From assembly GCA_907163345.1 (NCBI GenBank), contig CAJQUN010000016.1, positions 434,001 through 498,000 on the forward strand: a stretch of DNA of 64,000 nt, given 5' to 3'. Positions 44,746 to 56,750 of the stretch are shown here, in pieces. A model generated the notes under the pieces. The model searched no databases, was not told the origin of the DNA, and saw only the letters and a list, made by a program, of their open reading frames with translations. The position numbers were made by a program, and so were the translations under genes. The stretch is from Haberlea rhodopensis (Eukaryota; Streptophyta; Magnoliopsida; Lamiales; Gesneriaceae). Within the stretch, counting starts at the first letter, position 1; each line of letters begins with the position of its first letter.

Positions 44746-47155
44746 ATGGCTTCGGGTTCATCACACGATGAGAAGACGACGGGTGGAGGTGTGGATAATA
44801 CCCCTATCCACCTTACCATTCACAAACTGAATGGTAAAAATTATTAGGAATTGGCGCAATCCATCAAACTCATATTTGATGGTAAAGGAAAATATGGGTA
44901 TCTGAGTGGTGAGACTGTTGAACCTTCTCAAAAGGATTTTGGTTGGAGGTTGTGGAAATCTGAAAATTCTTTTGTTACGGCATGGCTTATCAATTCCATG
45001 GATGCTGCGATTGGTAAACCATATTTATTCTTCTCACAGCCAATGACGGCTGGGAGGCTGTCAAAGAGACATATTCTGATTTGGCAAATTCTTCTCAAAT
45101 TTTTTATCTAAAGACACGGCTTTGGCAAACTAGACAAGGGGAACGTGACGTGACTGAATACTATAATGAGATTCAGACTTTGTGGCAGGAATTAGATCTG
45201 TGTTATGATAAGACTTGGGATTGCACATCTGATATCAACCGCTTCCTCCAGCGGCAAGAGAATGATCGAGTTTTTGGATTCCTTGCAGGTTTAAATCCAA
45301 TTCTAGATGAAGTCTGGGGTAGTATCCTCGGTCGCAACCCACTTCCTTCAATTCGCACATTGTCTGAAGTGAGACGCGAACAAGGACGCAGAAAAGTTAT
45401 GTTTCATGCTAAAGGTTCTGATAATGTATCTGCCTTCACACGAAGAATCACTAGCCCTTCTCCCAAAACAAATCTCGACATCAAAGAAAAGGAGAACGAG
45501 TCTGGTGTGATTACTGTAATGCCCCCAGACATACAAGGGAAGCATGTTGGGAATTGTATGGAAAGCCTCCTGATTGGAAGTCACGATCATTCCATCAGTC
45601 CAACCATGATCAGAAGGTGTCTAAGGCCAATACCGGAGAGTCCAGTGCCCCTCCTCCTACTAGTGCAACACCCTCTTTCACCAAGGAGCAATTGGACAAA
45701 TTGTATGATCTACAACTAATTCCTCATCTTCAGTAGCCCAAAAAGATTATTTCTCCAATGCCACAGCTCTACACACTTCGTACAACCTTTCTTCCCCTTG
45801 GATCATCGACTCCGGAGCCACCGATCGCATGACAGGTTGCTCTAATTTGTTTTCCTCCTATAACCCATGTGCAGGTAATTAGAAAGTTATAATAGCCGAT
45901 GGATCACTCTCAGCAGTGACTGAGAAATGATCCATCACTATTTCTGATCACCTCATTCTTCATAACATACTTCATGTCCCAAATCTGTCTTGTAACTTAC
46001 TGTCTATTAGCAAACTCACCTGTGATTTAAAGTGTTCTGCTAACTTTGTTTCCAACTACTGTGTTTTTCAGGATCTGGAGTCGGGGATGGTGATTAGCAA
46101 TGCTAAGGAGTGTGGTGGTCTCTATAATTTTGAAGATGTGCATTCCTCATGTGCGCAACTCTAAATTCTGTTTTTGGATCATTTAGGATTAATTCTGATG
46201 ATGATATTATGCTTTGGCATCGTAGATTAGGGCATCCCAGTATTTGAGACAATTATTTACAGCTTTATTTTGTAATAAAAAGTTACATTTATTTCAATGT
46301 GGTGTGTGTCAATTAGCTAAACATCCATACATCGTGCATTCTTTCAGCACATCCATACATCGTGCATCCTTCCAAGCACATCCATATGTGGCATCAAAAC
46401 CATTTAGTCTTATTCATAGCGATGTTTGGGGACTGTCTAGCACATTAAACAAATCTGGAAAACGCTGGTTCATCACTTCATTGATGATCACACTTGCTTC
46501 AGTTGGGTATATTATTAAAAGATAAATCCAAGGAGGAACATTGTTTTAAAATATTTTATCAAATGACCGAAACACAATTTCAAGAAAAAATCCAAATAAT
46601 GATAAAGAATATTTTAATAAAGTCTTAAAATCTTTTTTTGACGAAAAATGCATTATTCATTATACCTCTTGTGTTGACACTCCTCGACATGCACCTTACG
46701 AGAAGCATATGGGAGTTGTTTAAAGAATTCTGAAATATCTAAAGAGCTCTCCAGTAAAAGGCTTATTATTTGAAAAATGCGATCAAAGAAGTGTAGAAGG
46801 GTACACTGATACAGATTGGGTAGGGTCAATATACGATAGAATATCAACCACCGTGTATTGTACCTTTGTATGGGGGAACCTTGTTACATGGTGGAGTAAA
46901 AAAACAGAGTGTAGTGGCACGAAGCAGTACGGAAGCTGAGTTTAGAGCCATGGCAAATGAAGTGTGTGAGCTCTTATGGATAAGGAGAGTACTTCAAAAC
47001 TGGAAGTAAAAGCTCCAATGATGTTGTATTGTGATAATAAATCTGCCATAAGTATTGCAAATAATCCAATCCAGCATGACATGACTAAGCATATTGAAGT
47101 GGACAGACAATATATTAAGGAGATGTTAGAGAATGGAACTATTTGTATGCCTTTT
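44746..47155 (+). pseudogene. Copia gag, protease, pre-integrase and RNase H remnants
   Basis: ATG at 44746 (MASGSSHDEKTTGGGVDN) leads to a TAG at about 44845, then gag domains with LWKSENSFVTAWLINSM and, in a shifted frame from 45081, DLKTRLWQTRQGE-like and YYNEIQTLWQELD. Zinc-knuckle remnant near 45510. Protease WIIDSGATDRMTG near 45800. Pre-integrase MLWHRRLGHPS near 46210. After the deletion, RNase H: APYEKHMGVV, VEGYTDTDWVGS, then MMLYCDNKSAISIANNPIQH and KHIEVDRQYIKEML ending at the gypsy insertion. Many stops. Confidence 0.85.
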
Positions 47156-49226
47156 TGTAAGGACCCTAGTTCCTTAAGCGCGGATTAAAGGCATAATTAG
47201 AGCTAATATAAATGATCAGAGTAAAATAATCGTGTTGAGACTATGAGCTTTAAGAATTACATGCCAAAATAAGGACTAACAATGGATTAGTTACATTCCC
47301 AATCTAAATGAATGTTATCAATTATAGTTTTACACTACTCCTAGAGTAGATACTATACAAAATTAATCTTGTCCTTCCTTCCTCAAAAGAATTCTTCACA
47401 AGCTCACCACCTCAACCCGTTTTAGCCCCTTTTTCATCATGCCAAAAAGTACCTACAAGGACAACCCCCAAACATGAGCAATGATATCATTCATATACAA
47501 CACAATATGAATATAAAGTGTAAATGCATAAACCACAATAAAACACTTCATGTTTTCCCATGCATTTCAAACGCTTCCAGTTTGGTTGTCCCTGTACCAT
47601 AACTCATGAGTATAATCAACAGATTATTTAATGGTCTAGACATGTCATGACACAATACCATCTCATCAAAACCAAATACAAATCACCAATCCCTAGTCTG
47701 TCCATCACAATGTATTTTAATGCCCCTCGCTTATTTACATATAGGCGGCATAGAATAACCTCGCTTCAATGGACATGCGGCGCTCCCACCCCTCGCTTCT
47801 CATTGAGCGGCAAATATTCTTTCCTCGCCCTATATGATAACCACGCTCAAATGTGACATGCGGCGCTCCCACCCCTCGCTTCACATTTAGCGGCAACAAA
47901 TCAAATAGCGGCAAGCATTAAAATCATCAAGGGATGACCACGACTCATGGGATATGCACCAATAACTATCATATGCATATACAATCATCATGCATAATTC
48001 AACATGTATTTGCATCCACAATGCATAATCCCATATATACTCGCATCCACAATGCATAAACAATGAGTATACTAGATACATGTACCGTTGGGTGCCCGTA
48101 CGTCTTCTACGTACCTTTCCAAAAGTGGAATTGATATGGCTTCACTTCCTTGGTTGCGTTGCTACCTGGGATGGTTCTACACAATCACACAACCCCATAT
48201 TAGAAGCCAAATAATAGTTGAATACCAAAAATTCGTCAAAAGAAATCATTTTTCAAAATTCCACAGCTGGCGATCGATCGCTTCGCTGAGGCGATCGATC
48301 GCCTCAATTTTTTTCTTCGCGGCGATCGATCGCGCCAAACATGGCGATCGATCGCCTACCTCATATTTAGCCACTGCCCCTCGACGATCGGTCGCCCCAT
48401 TTCAGGCGATCGATCGCCTGCCATGCGATTTTGCTACTGCCCATAGGTGATCGGTCGCCTCTTTTCAGGCGGTCGATCGCCTCGCACAGACTCGCGGTTT
48501 TTCACCATTAAAGCACACCAAAACCTTCCCAACCCATACCAAAACTCCTCCCACCAATCCAACAACATAATAACACAATATATCAACAAAATACACCCCA
48601 AGCAACACAAAAATCCAACATTCAACCAAAATCACAACAACCCAAAACAAACCCATTTTAAACCATTTCAAATCCAATCCAAACTCAAATAAAACACTAC
48701 AAAATCAACAATGAGATATCCATACCTCTTGGGGACTTCAAATCTCCCAATAAACTCCACAAATCAAGGTTTTTGGAAGGATTCTCTTCACCCCTAAGCT
48801 CAAAAACGAAAATGAGGAGGGTAGGGTTTGTGGGAAGTGATTTTGGGGAATTAGTAAAGTGTTTTGGTAAAGGTGGGGGGTTGGGGTATAAAGGGGTTGG
48901 GTTTAATTAAAATGCATTCCACAATCCCATGGTGTATAAAACACCCCAACATGATATTTTTAAAAGCATTAATCCAAAATGCACCAAAATACCAATTAAA
49001 TTCATGATTTCCAATTACTTGCTAACCATGGCAAATAAATCATGCTCATAACAATTTTTCCAATATGCACAACATGCACCCTGAAATGCTCTCCCGGGTC
49101 ACTCTATCATGTGACTAAGCATTTCAACATGATAAATAATTCCAGCCCATAATTAATTACCACCATAATTAATCATATAAACACAATTAATGCCCAAAAT
49201 TGTTTAATCATTTCGGGGATATCACA
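47156..49226 (-). repeat. 3' LTR of the minus-strand gypsy element
   Basis: 2071 bp, TGTAAGGACC to GATATCACA on the plus strand. 82 bp longer than its partner because of an extra repeat block at about 47800-47880 in the GCGGC/CCTCGCTT array. On its inner side lies the minus-strand purine tract AGTAGGGGAGTAT. Confidence 0.95.
48271..48482. promoter_or_regulatory. Paired CGATCGATCG array (minus-strand gypsy, 3' LTR)
   Basis: Four pairs with 11-12 base spacers; several sites extend to GGCGATCGATCGCC, one to the 18-bp palindrome CAGGCGATCGATCGCCTG. Three members have CGATCGGTCG-type changes. Confidence 0.85.
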
Positions 49227-49296
49227 ATACTCCCCTACTTATAAGATTTCGTCCTCGAAATCACATGCACTTACCCCCAAAAGAAACTAAACATAA

Positions 49297-51071
49297 TCAC
49301 ATACCAGAGAATAATTCCGGGTAGTGCTGCACCATATGCCGCTCCGTCTCCCACGTAGCCTCCTCGACACCCCTGCGATCCCACTGAACCTTGATCATAG
49401 GTATCACTTTATTCCGAAGTCTACGGTCTGCTCGATCCAGAATTCTAATAGGCCGTTCCACATAAGACACATCGGATTCCAACTGAACCTCGGAAGGCTG
49501 TAACACATGAGATGGATCCGGCTCATACTTTCGCAGCATCGATACATGAAACACATCATGTATACCAGATAAAGAAGGTGGCAAAGCCAGTCGGTAAGCT
49601 AATGTGCCAATGCGCTGTAAAATCTCGTACGGTCCAACATACCTCGGAGACAGTTTTCCGCGCATCCCAAATCGCACAACGCCTCTGAAAGGCGAGATCT
49701 TCAAAAAGACCTTATCTCCCAACTAAAATTCCAACGGTCTCCACCGTTTATTCGCATAAGCTGCCTGTCTGTCCTGGGCCGCTTTCATTTTTTGCCTTAT
49801 CATCTTTATCTTTTCTTCCATTTCTCGGATCAACTCCGGTCCTCCGACCGATTTGTGGTCCAAATCATCCCAACACAAGGGTGACCTACATCGTCTGCCA
49901 TAAAGAGCTTCAAAAGGAGCCATTTGAATGCTCGCCTGGTAGCTGTTATTATAGGAAAACTCTACCAAGGCTACCGAATCCTGCCAAGAGACATCGAACT
50001 CCAATACACAAGCTCTCAACATGTCCTCGAGCGTCTGGATAGTACGCTCGGTCTGGCCATCCGTCTGAGGATGATATGCAGTGCTCAATCTAACTTCAGT
50101 TCCCAAGGCTGACTGAAGACCCTCCCAAAACTGAGATGTGAATCGTGGATCTCGATCCGACACTATGGAAATGGGGATCCCATGCAATCTCACCACATCT
50201 CGAATATACAACTGCGACATCCTCAAAAAGGTGAAAGTCATGCTATAGGGGATAAAATGAGCTACCTTAGTCAATCGATCCACAATCACCCAAATAGCAT
50301 CAAAACCTGAAGTACTCCTCGGCAGGTGAGTCACGAAGTCCATGGAAATGTGTTCCCACTTCCACTTCGGTATCTCCAAGCTTTTCAACTCGCCGCCAGG
50401 TCTCTGTCTCTCTGCCTTAACCTGCTGGCAGATCAAGCACATCTTAACAAAAGCGACGACGTCATGCTTCATTCTTTTCCACCAAAACTGACCACGTAGA
50501 TCTTTATACATCTTCTTCCCGCCTGGGTGGATGCTAAGTCTGCTACTATGAGCTCGCTCCAAGATCCCTCTACGCAACTCCAGCGTACTCGGAACCACCC
50601 AACGGTCATCATAGCTGACAAATGGATGACGTCATCGGCAGTGCTCCTCACTTTCCGGCTCAAAGCGTCTGCTGTCAAATTAGCTTTTCCGGGATGATAC
50701 TCAATCTCACAGTCATAGTCCTTGAGTAAGTCCATCCACCTTCTCTGCCTCATGTTCAGCTCCGCCTGAGTGAATAAAAACTTGAGGTTCTTGTGATCCG
50801 TATAAATGGTAAACGAAGTACCATACAAATAATGTCGCCAAATCTTCAGGGCGAAGATGATAGCCGCCAATTCCAAGTCATGGACTGGGTATCTAGTCTC
50901 GTGCGGCTTCAACTGCCTCGAAGCATAAGCTACCACATGCTTATCTTGCATCAGTACACACCCAATGCCCTGAAGTGATGCATCGGTATACAAAACAAAT
51001 CTGGAATTCTCCGTAGGGTTCACTAACACTGGCGCCGTCGTCAACCGGTGTTTCAACTCCTGGAAGCTCTC
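49297..51071 (-). pseudogene. Gypsy RNase H, integrase and chromodomain-like tail, broken
   Basis: Starts after a TAG (51071-51073 region) where the sister element has glutamate. RNase [19 protein letters not shown] and [17 protein letters not shown]. At about 50613 a deletion equivalent to 205 bp of the sister copy (32198-32402) removes the RNase H-integrase linker and shifts frame. Integrase resumes: [24 protein letters not shown], core [31 protein letters not shown], all three catalytic residues present. A TAG at 49723-49725 interrupts before [12 protein letters not shown], and the tail ([15 protein letters not shown]) ends at 49297. Confidence 0.9.
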
Positions 51072-53624
51072 CTAACAAGCTTCTGACCAAAAAAATGGTA
51101 CTCCCTTCTGGGTCAACTGTGTCAACGGCTTGGCGATCTTCGAAAAGCCCTCGACGAAGCGTCGATAATATCCGGCCAAATCAAGGAAGCTCCGTATCTC
51201 AGGCACAGAAGTGGGTGCAGCCCACTCCATCACAGCTTCAATCTTCCTGGGATCTACAGATATCCCACTGCTAGATATGACATGCCCCAGAAACACTACA
51301 CTGCTCAACCAAAATTCACACTTGCTGAGCTTGGCATACAACTGGTGGTCTCTGAGAATCTGGAGCACTGTCCTCAAGTGTTTCACGTGCTCTTCCTCAC
51401 TCCGGGAGTAGATGAGAATGTCGTCAATAAATACAATGACGAACTGATCAAGATACGGCTGAAACACTCTGTTCATCAGACTCATAAAGACCGCTGGAGC
51501 ATTCGTCACGCCGAACGGCATCACGAGGAACTCATAATGCCCATATCGAGTCAGGAATGCTGTCTTCTGCACATCTTCCTCTCTGACTCGAATCTGATGG
51601 TACCCGGATCTCAAATCAATCTTGCTATAAAGTCTGGTACCTTGCAATTGATCAAACAGATCATCAATCCTTGGGAGAGGATACTTGTTCTTTACTGTGG
51701 CTTTATTCAGTTGCCGGTAGTCGGTGCACAACCTCATCGAACCATCCTTCTTCTTTACAAAAAGAACCGGTGCGCCCCATGGCGATACGCTAGGGCGTAT
51801 ATATCCTTTGTCAAGGAGATCCTGCAACTGTTCCTTCAACTCTCTCAACTCTGCCGGTGCCATCCTGTAAGGGGCACGAGAGATAGCAGATGTCCCCGGT
51901 AACAACTCGATCCCAAACTCAACTTCTCTAGCCGGTGGGAATCCTGGGATCTCTTCTGGGAATACATCAGCAAACTCTGCTACCACTGGTACATCCTCAA
52001 CTCTCAATTCTTTATTCTTCCCAGACGTGTCCACGGCATAGATGAGATAGCCCATATGGCCACGTTCCAACAGCTGAGTCATCTTGATTGCCGAAATCAA
52101 CGGGATCTTCGCACGAGAACCGTTGCCATAAAAAGTCCACTGAACTCCCAAATCAGATCTGAACCTCACTGTTCTCTGCCGGCAATCTACCACTGCCTGA
52201 TATCTGTTCAGAATATCAATACCCATGATGTAGTCAAAGTCTGACATGCCCAACACAATCAAGTCTGCCTTCAACTCGTTGCCCTCAAAATAAATGAGGC
52301 AATCTGCCATAAACTGATCAGCAACGATATTTCTTCCAGTGGGTGTCGAGACCAAGAGAGGCGTGGGTAAAGAAGACGTGCACATATGGTGTCTTTCCAC
52401 AAAGCCCACAGATACAAAAGAGTGGGAGGCACCAGTATCTATCAAAATAAAATCAGGGTACGTAAATAAATGACACGTACCGGCGATCACCTCCTCCGGG
52501 GCTGCCTGCGCCTGCTCTCTGGTCAGTGCATACACCTGCCCCTGGGACGGTCCCACTGTCTGACCTCCCACTGGTCGAGGCACAAACTGCTGCCTCTGGT
52601 GTACTGTCCTGTCATCAAATCTCGGCCTGTTTCCCTGAAACTCTGATTGTCCTCCCCGAGTGGGGCAATACCGAGAGATGTGGCCCATCTTGCCACAACT
52701 ATAACACGCAGGGCACTTACTCGAAGAATGTGGCCCTCCACAATTGTCGCACCTTGGCTCCCCCGATCTATTTCCCTGCGTAGACCCTCGGTTGGCAGAC
52801 CAATTGCTCTTCTTGTTCTCCTGCTTCTGACCAAAGAATTTCTTCCCACCAAACCGTGAAGATGAAGAGGCACCACGAGGTTTAAATGGCTCTCCCCGGG
52901 GCCTCAAGCTGTCATTAGCTTGCCTCTGCTGTGGCACTTGTGGGGGCACAGCACTAGGGTAAGCTCCAACTCCAATTTCCGCCAGCTCTGCTCTCGTGAG
53001 AGCATCATCAAAAGAAGTGGGGTTATTGGTAATAACCCGGTCAAAGAGCACTGGTCGCAATCCATTCATAAACTTTCTCATCTTTGCGTGCCCATTGGTT
53101 GCAATGTGGGGAACATACCTCAGCAACGAAGAGTACTGCATGGCATAGTCTGACACTGTCATGTTCCCTTGTTTCAAACTTGCAAACTCATCCTCCTTCG
53201 TCTGTCTCGCCGCTGCGGAGAAGTACCGGTTCAGAAACCGGGTCCTGAAGAGTGTCCAATCAATCACTGCACCCTGTGCTCTCAGTTCCATTACCGTGCT
53301 CCTCCACCACATTAAATGTTTCTTTGCCAACTGGAACTCCGCCAGCCTCAGCCATGCTGTAACAGCACAAGGAGCCGATACAAATATCTGTTCAAGTCTT
53401 TCCAGCCACTCCTCGGCCTCCTCTCCTGATTCTGTCCCCTCAAACCGGGGCGGGTGGTAAGACAGAAACTGAGTCAAGCTAATCTCACCAGGTAGCAATA
53501 ACTGAGCCACTGGTTCCATGCCTACAGCTGGTGGAGGTAGAGGGTTTGCATGACCAATACTAGCGTTCACGCTCCCAACATCGCCAACCTCTTCATTAAG
53601 GTTCCCCGCGTTCATAGGAGCCAT
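51072..53624 (-). pseudogene. Gypsy gag, protease and reverse transcriptase
   Basis: One open frame of about 850 codons from ATG 53624 ([15 protein letters not shown]). Gag domain with [20 protein letters not shown], zinc knuckles [13 protein letters not shown] and [14 protein letters not shown], protease [46 protein letters not shown] and FIDDILIYS, ending FFWSEAC at the nonsense codon that replaces glutamate. The best-preserved gag-RT of the window, useful as the reference for the plus-strand copy. Confidence 0.9.
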
Positions 53625-53821
53625 GCTGTAACACAAAGGTTAACAACAATTCCAAAACAAATATATATATTATGCCGTTAGATAACAGGAATGATAATAA
53701 GCATGTTAGTATAACAGGATATACAACAAATGTATCACATGCATAAACATGCTTCAAATGTAAGCACCTAGCCAATCATGCTAAGGCTACCCTTCACTCG
53801 TTCCCGGGTTCTCTAACCACT

Positions 53822-53833
53822 GCTCTGATACCA
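53822..53833 (-). promoter_or_regulatory. Primer binding site of the minus-strand gypsy element
   Basis: GCTCTGATACCA on the plus strand, that is TGGTATCAGAGC on the element strand, 4 bp from the LTR start at 53838. Confidence 0.95.
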
Positions 53834-53837
53834 CTAA

Positions 53838-55826
53838 TGTAAGGACCCTAGTTCCTTAAGTGCGGATTAAAGGCATAATTAGAGCTAATATAAATGATCA
53901 GAGTAAAATAATCGTGTTGAGACTATGAGCTTTAAGAATTACATGCCAAAATAAGGACTAACATTGGATTAGTTACATTCCCAATCTAAATAAATGTTAT
54001 CAATTATAGCTTTACACTACTCCTAGAGTAGATACTATACAAAATTAATCATGTCCTTCCTTCCTCAAAAGAATTCTTCACAAGCTCACCACCTCAACCC
54101 GTTTTAGCCCCTTTTTCATCATGCCAAAAAGTACCTACAAGGACAACCCCCAAACATGAGCAATGATATCATTCATATACAACACAATATGAATATAAAG
54201 CGTAAATGCATAAACCACAATAAAACACTTCCTATTTTCCCATGCATTTCAAACGCTTCCAGTTTGGTCATCCCTGTACCATAACTCATGAGTATAATCA
54301 ACAGATTATTTAATGGTCTAGACATGTCATGACACAATACAATCTCATCAAAACCAAATACCAATCACCAATCCCTAGTCTGTCCATCACAATGTATTTT
54401 AATGCCCCTCGCTTATTTACATATAGGCGGCATAGAATAACCTCGCTTAAATGGACATGCGGCGCTCCCACCCCTCGCTTCACATTTAGCGGCAACAAAT
54501 CAAATAGCGGCAAGCATTAAAATCATCAAGGGATGACCACGACTCATGGGATGTGCACCAATAACTATCATATGCATATACAATCATCATGCATAATTCA
54601 ACATGTATTTGCATCCACAATGCATAATCCCATATATACTCGCATCCACAATGCATAAACAATGAGTATACTAGATACATGTACCGTTGGGTGCCCGTAC
54701 GTCTTCTACGTACCTTTCCAAAAGTGGAATTGATATGGCTTCACTTCCTTGGTTGCGTTGCTACCTGGGATGGTTCTACACAATCACACAACCCCATATT
54801 AGAAGCCAAATAATAGTCGAATACCAAAAATTCGTCAAAAGAAATCATTTTTCAAAATTCCACAGCTGGCGATCGATCGCTTCGCTGAGGCGATCGATCG
54901 CCTCAATTTTTTTCTTCGCGGCGATCGATCGCGCCAAACATGGCGATCGATCGCCTACCTCATATTTAGCCACTGCCCCTCGGCGATCGGTCGCCCCATT
55001 TCAGGCGATCGATCGCCTGCCCTGCGATTTTGCTACTGCCCATAGGCGATCGGTCGCCTCTTTTCAGGCGGTCGGTCGCCTCGCACAGACTCGCGATTTT
55101 TCACAATTAAAGCACACCAAAACCTTCCCAACCCATACCAAAACTCCTCCCACCAATCCAACAACATAATAACACAATATATCAACAAAATACACCCCAA
55201 GCAACACAAAAATCCAACATTCAACCAAAATCACAACAACCCAAAACAAACCCATTTTAAACCATTTCAAATCCAATCCAAACTCAAATAAAACACTACA
55301 AAATCAACAATGAGGTATCCATACCTCTTGGGGACTTCAAATCTCCCAATAAACTCCACAAATCAAGGTTTTTGGAAGGATTCTCTTCACCCCTAAGCTC
55401 AAAAACGAAAATGAGGAGGGTAGGGTTTGTGGGAAGTGATTTTGGGGAATTAGTAAAGTGTTTTGGTAAAGGTGGGGGGTTGGGGTATAAAGGGGTTGGG
55501 TTTAATTAAAATGCATTCCACAATCCCATGGTGTATAAAACACCCCAACATGATATTTTTAAAAGCATTAATCCAAAATGCACCAAAATACCAATTAAAT
55601 TCATGATTTCCAATTACTTGCTAACCATGGCAAATAAATCATGCTCATAACAATTTTCCCAATATGCACAACATGCACCCTGAAATGCTCTCCCGGGTCA
55701 CTCTATCATGTGACTAAGCATTTCAACATGATAAATAATTCCAGCCCATAATTAATTACCACCATAATTAATCATATAAAAACAATTAATGCCCAAATTG
55801 CAATTAATCATTTCGGGGATATCACA
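53838..55826 (-). repeat. 5' LTR of the minus-strand gypsy element
   Basis: 1989 bp, TGTAAGGACC to GATATCACA on the plus strand, close to its partner at 47156-49226 apart from the 82-bp indel. Confidence 0.95.
54870..55081. promoter_or_regulatory. Paired CGATCGATCG array (minus-strand gypsy, 5' LTR)
   Basis: Same four pairs as 48271-48482, differing at a few sites (for example CGGTCGGTCG in the last pair). Confidence 0.85.
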
Positions 55827-56057
55827 ATACTCCCCTACTTATAAGATTTCGTCCTCGAAATCACATGCACTTACCCCCAAAAGAAACTAAACATAATCAC
55901 ATACCAGAGAATAATTCCGGGTAGTGCTGCACCATATGCCGCTCCGTCTCCCACGTAGCCTCCTTGACACCCCTGCGATCCCACTGAACCTTGATCATAG
56001 GTATCACTTTATTCCGAAGTCTACGGTCTGCTCGATCCAGAATTCTAATAGGCCGTT
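55827..56057 (-). repeat. Second copy of the gypsy pol 3' end and purine tract, abruptly cut
   Basis: 231 bp nearly identical to 49227-49456 (purine tract, pol stop, chromodomain-like tail codons). It lies outside the 5' LTR, where host sequence and a target duplication would be expected. The break at AATAGGCCGTT shares TT with both the element (GGCCGTTCC) and the host (CTTTTATTAC). Confidence 0.9.
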
Positions 56058-56176
56058 TATTACTACGGACCAACAGATTGCCGATATATTAACAAAGGGT
56101 CATTTCAGACCGAAACGTAATCTGTTCATTGACAAGTTGAGCATGATCGATATCTGTGCGCCAACTCGATGGAGGG
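56058..56176 (+). pseudogene. End of copia RNase H, right of the gypsy insertion
   Basis: ITTDQQIADILTKGHFRPKR, then NLFIDKLSMIDICAPTRW, the normal C-terminus of copia pol, then TGGAGGG as polypurine tract at 56170-56176. Confidence 0.85.
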
Positions 56177-56385
56177 TGTAGAATAATTGAAGATTTGATA
56201 GATATTACATATATCTTCTATTTATGATAATATTTGGTTCTTCAAATCTTATATTTTGGTATGCCCATAAAATTAGGAATTTTATTGATATCTTGTGTCC
56301 TATAAATATAGAACTGCATATTGTATTTTGTATCATAAAAAAACAATTATTTGTTATTCTTACGTTTCTGCTCTTTACTCTTACA
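56177..56385 (+). repeat. 3' LTR of the second copia element
   Basis: 209 bp from TGTAGAATAATTGAAG to CTCTTACA, aligned throughout with 44495-44703. Confidence 0.85.
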
Positions 56386-56750
56386 AAAAGTAGAAATTCT
56401 GAAGCCCAAGCTCATAAAGTGAAGGTGATAACAAGGAAGGAGAAGAACCTGGGGAGTCAAGGTAATCTCTCAGATTTTATTATATTTCTTAACCTTAAAA
56501 AATTACACTGTTAACATATTCAATATATAGAAGACATGAAAGATATTTACTTGTGAGTTTCCCAATTTTGATAATGAAAGTATACACAAATGACGATACA
56601 ATGTATTAATAACAAAATTAGGAGTTGAGGTATTACACCAAGACTACTTCTATAGTCTTCAATTACTCAGCCACATGTTGAGAAGGTGGTGCGCACTTAT
56701 TATGTACGCCCAAATTGACCACACTCGATCCTCATGATTGATAATAAAAA
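56386..56750. other. Unassigned flank right of the second copia element
   Basis: 56390-56461 reads on the plus strand SRNSEAQAHKVKVITRKEKN and LGSQ, then GGTAATC, which looks like an exon end with a donor site, but no gene is recognised. If it were ligase it should be on the minus strand, and it does not match ligase. The rest is AT-rich. Confidence 0.25.

Larger units (their letters stand above)
47156..56057 (-). mobile_element. Tekay/Del-like gypsy element with an extra partial internal copy
   Basis: Minus-strand order: partial pol end (56057-55827), LTR (55826-53838), primer site, gag to integrase (53624-49297), LTR (49226-47156). The left LTR end meets host codons cleanly after CTTTT. 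At the right there is no LTR end; the sequence enters a second copy of the pol 3' end and stops abruptly at the host RNase H codons. LTRs differ at about 24 positions plus an 82-bp indel. Reading frames are broken by TAG at 51072 and 49723 and a 205-bp deletion near 50613. Confidence 0.9.
44495..56385 (+). mobile_element. Second old Ty1/copia element, short LTRs, internally deleted, hosting a gypsy element
   Basis: 209-bp LTRs (44495-44703, 56177-56385), about 10 percent different by eye, surround gag, protease, part of pre-integrase and RNase H on the plus strand; most of integrase and RT are deleted between about 46540 and 46650. A minus-strand gypsy element interrupts RNase H at 47156-56057; across it the codons for MPF and ITTDQQIADILTK rejoin. 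Flanks CAAAA (44490) and the overlapping CAAAA at 56384 are compatible with a target duplication but ambiguous at the LTR end. Confidence 0.85.

Noticed and set aside
56386..56750. Continuation of DNA ligase 1 beyond the copia element
   Set aside because: No minus-strand exon matching the ligase catalytic half could be found; the exon-like piece is on the other strand.
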